DNA of 64,000 nt from Pseudogymnoascus destructans (Eukaryota; Ascomycota; Leotiomycetes; Thelebolales; Thelebolaceae): assembly GCF_001641265.1 (NCBI RefSeq), contig NW_020167520.1, forward strand, positions 124,001 to 188,000, read 5' to 3'. How positions within the stretch are numbered: the first letter of the stretch is position 1; the number at the start of each line of letters is the position of its first letter. The notes under the pieces are model-generated. The model worked only from the letters and a program-made list of their open reading frames with translations. It did no database searches and was not told where the DNA came from. A program made the translations under genes and the position numbers. This document shows, in pieces, positions 62,220-64,000 of this stretch.

Positions 62220-63804
62220 ATGGTTTCTGCTAGCCAGGCTCTATACCTTGCGCTCCATCCTTTCCAGCTGCGCTCAATTATCCAATGGTTCGTGAGGACA
62301 TTCTGAACCCAAAGCGACGATGCTAACCCGTCGCATGTAGGAAGGTATGGCATGATCCAGTCCATACTCGGGACAAAAAAACAGAATGCGAAACTCTCCA
62401 AAAATGCTTCGTGCATCTGGAAAATACAAGCCGCAGTTTCAGCATGGTCATTCAAGAGCTGAACCCAGAGTTGCTCGTCCCGGTTGCCCTCTTCTACCTG
62501 ATCCTTCGCGGTCTTGACACAGTCGAAGACGACATGACCATTCCGTTGGAGGAGAAAGAGCCGATACTGAGAGATTTCCATAACATCATGGAGAAGGATG
62601 GCTGGAATTTCAATGGTAACGGCCCAGATGAGAAGGATCGTGGCCTACTGGTGGACTTCGACGTCGTTATCATGGAATACAAGAAGGTGAAGCCGGTATA
62701 CCAAGCGATCATCAAGGACATCACGGATAAAATGGGCAATGGCATGGCGGAATACGCCAACAATGCCGAACACAACGTGAACGGCGTTAACACGATCAAA
62801 GACTATGAGCTGTACTGCCATTATGTTGCTGGGCTTGTAGGAGACGGCTTGACCAGACTTTTTGTCGAGAGTGGATTGGCCAATCCGGCACTTCTCCAAC
62901 GCCCACACCTGTCCGAATCCATGGGACAGTTCCTGCAGAAGACAAACATCATTCGTGATATCCGCGAAGACTTGGACGACAAACGGAGGTTCTGGCCAAA
63001 GGAGATCTGGTCGAAGCATGTTGAGAAATTCGAGGACCTGTTCAAGCCTGAAAACCAGACAGCAGCTCTTGCATGCAGCTCGGAAATGGTGTTGAACTCT
63101 CTTCGCCACGCGGACGAATGCCTCTTCTACTTGGCTGGAATTAAAGACCAGAGTGTTTTCAATTTCACGGCTATTCCCCAGGCCATGGCCATTGCGACCC
63201 TTGAGCTCGTTTTCCAAAACCCAAAAATTTTCCACCAAAACATCAAGATCACCAAGAGCGACGCGTGCGAGTTGATGATCCAGTCTACCCAAAACCTGCG
63301 GATTGTCTGCGGAGTTTTCAGAACATACACACGAAAGATTGCCAAGAAGAATTCACCGACAGATCCGAATTTCTTGGAAATTAGCATTGCTTGTGGCAAG
63401 GTATGTCCTGCGAAGGAGCGCTCATTGTTCGGGGACAAGTAACTAATGCTGGTTTAGATCGAGCAATTTATCGAGTCCATATTTCCATCACAAGACCCCA
63501 AGGTCGCCACGCTCGCAGCCACTGACCCAACCGCGGAAGAGGCGGCAAAGAAGTCAGAAGCTACGACAGACACCGTCTACCTTATGGCGGCCGTCCTTGG
63601 GACACTTTTCGTTATTTCTTTCCTGATGGTAATGCACCCAATACATTCCTACATCATCTACAGGCGATCTAATGTGTAATTTAGATAGGCGCTGCACATC
63701 TTGCAGGAGCAAGATTTGATGTTGCTTATCAGGAAATCTTCGGAGGTAAGTTATTTGCTAGCAGCGAGTCATCGCTTCCCCAGGGCGAGCATGTGGAGCT
63801 ATAG
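62220..63804 (+). CDS. ERG9: Squalene synthase (farnesyl-diphosphate farnesyltransferase)
   Basis: Exons 62220-62287, 62341-63400, 63458-63628 and 63685-63804 give 472 residues, the usual length. Visible motifs: SRSFSMVIQELNPELL, the first Asp-rich site LDTVEDDM (~80-87), YCHYVAGLVGDGLTRL, the second Asp-rich site NIIRDIREDLDDKR (~225), FNFTAIPQAMAIATLE, and a C-terminal membrane helix (VYLMAAVLGTLFVISFLM) followed by AARFDVA-like GARFDVAYQEI. The enzyme joins two farnesyl diphosphates to squalene in the ER membrane, the first committed step of sterol synthesis. The first intron has a GTTCGT donor and gives W-K-V-W at the joint. The last exon is read through to GEHVEL-stop; an alternative donor GGAGGTAAG in it could skip the end. 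Confidence 0.96.
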
Positions 63805-64000
63805 CTACATTTATAATACAACATCTTTCCGGGTTAGCGGTACTCAATTCGCCATTCACAGACCTGGCAATGACTTAGATCATTGTGGGCATGTGCATTT
63901 GATACGAATCATCTGTAGGCTTGGGCGGAAGTTGATCGATTACTGTAGATCTACTCTGTTACTGGATTGCCCTAGTAGCATCATGCAGGCGTCACTCCAT
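63805..64000. other. 3' flank of ERG9 to the window edge
   Basis: 196 bp. No feature recognised. Confidence 0.4.

Overview
This is a nuclear window from a filamentous ascomycete (Pezizomycotina). The evidence is short spliceosomal introns (about 40-120 nt) with GTAAGT/GTATGT-type donors and CTAAC/CTGAC-type branch sites, intron-rich protein genes on both strands, and families typical of that group: a PAL1 morphology protein, fungal-type MED1, an AIM24-like protein, a GlkA-type glucokinase and a Rad51-like family I know only from filamentous fungi. I cannot name the genus. About 28 protein genes are supported. I see no rRNA, tRNA, CRISPR array, prophage or intact transposon.

Layout. 0-22.8 kb is C/G-rich: NT-C2 protein (cut by the left edge), Rad51-like protein, PAL1, MED31, signal peptide peptidase, cyclophilin, an Sgf11-type zinc-finger protein, a GNAT acetyltransferase with a PCNA-box, glucokinase, a 0.6-kb minisatellite, an HSPA12-like Hsp70 and a thaumatin-like protein. 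22.8-41 kb has balanced composition: ankyrin protein, RPC11, ADE4, an HhH-GPD glycosylase, an MSC7-type aldehyde dehydrogenase, a FATP acyl-CoA synthetase, YIF1 and SRP receptor alpha. 41-51 kb: RRP43, IFRD-like, a gene-poor 1.9-kb stretch with MITE-like palindromes, a small conserved membrane protein, eIF2-beta and AIM24-like. 51-64 kb: a 970-residue disordered protein of unknown role, MED1, a 996-residue repeat/transmembrane protein of unknown role, and squalene synthase (ERG9).

The genes are mostly housekeeping and do not form a pathway cluster. Themes recur by function only: transcription (MED1, MED31, Sgf11-like, RPC11), ER and lipid work (SPP, SRP receptor, YIF1, FATP, ALDH, ERG9), RNA and translation (RRP43, eIF2-beta) and DNA maintenance (Rad51-like, HhH-GPD, possibly the PIP-box GNAT).

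The most unusual signal is compositional. Inside many genes of the left third (and again around 41-45 kb), third codon positions are C-rich at the 5' side and become G/T-rich toward the 3' side, in at least two cases resetting after an intron. In the same region four genes show an apparent one-base loss in long G or C runs; these are most simply consensus errors. Other points worth checking are the PIP-box GNAT, the Rad51-like protein without a recognisable Walker A motif, a possible 200-residue membrane-anchored extension of glucokinase, the minisatellite with a 91-bp higher-order period, and the 135-bp palindromic element.
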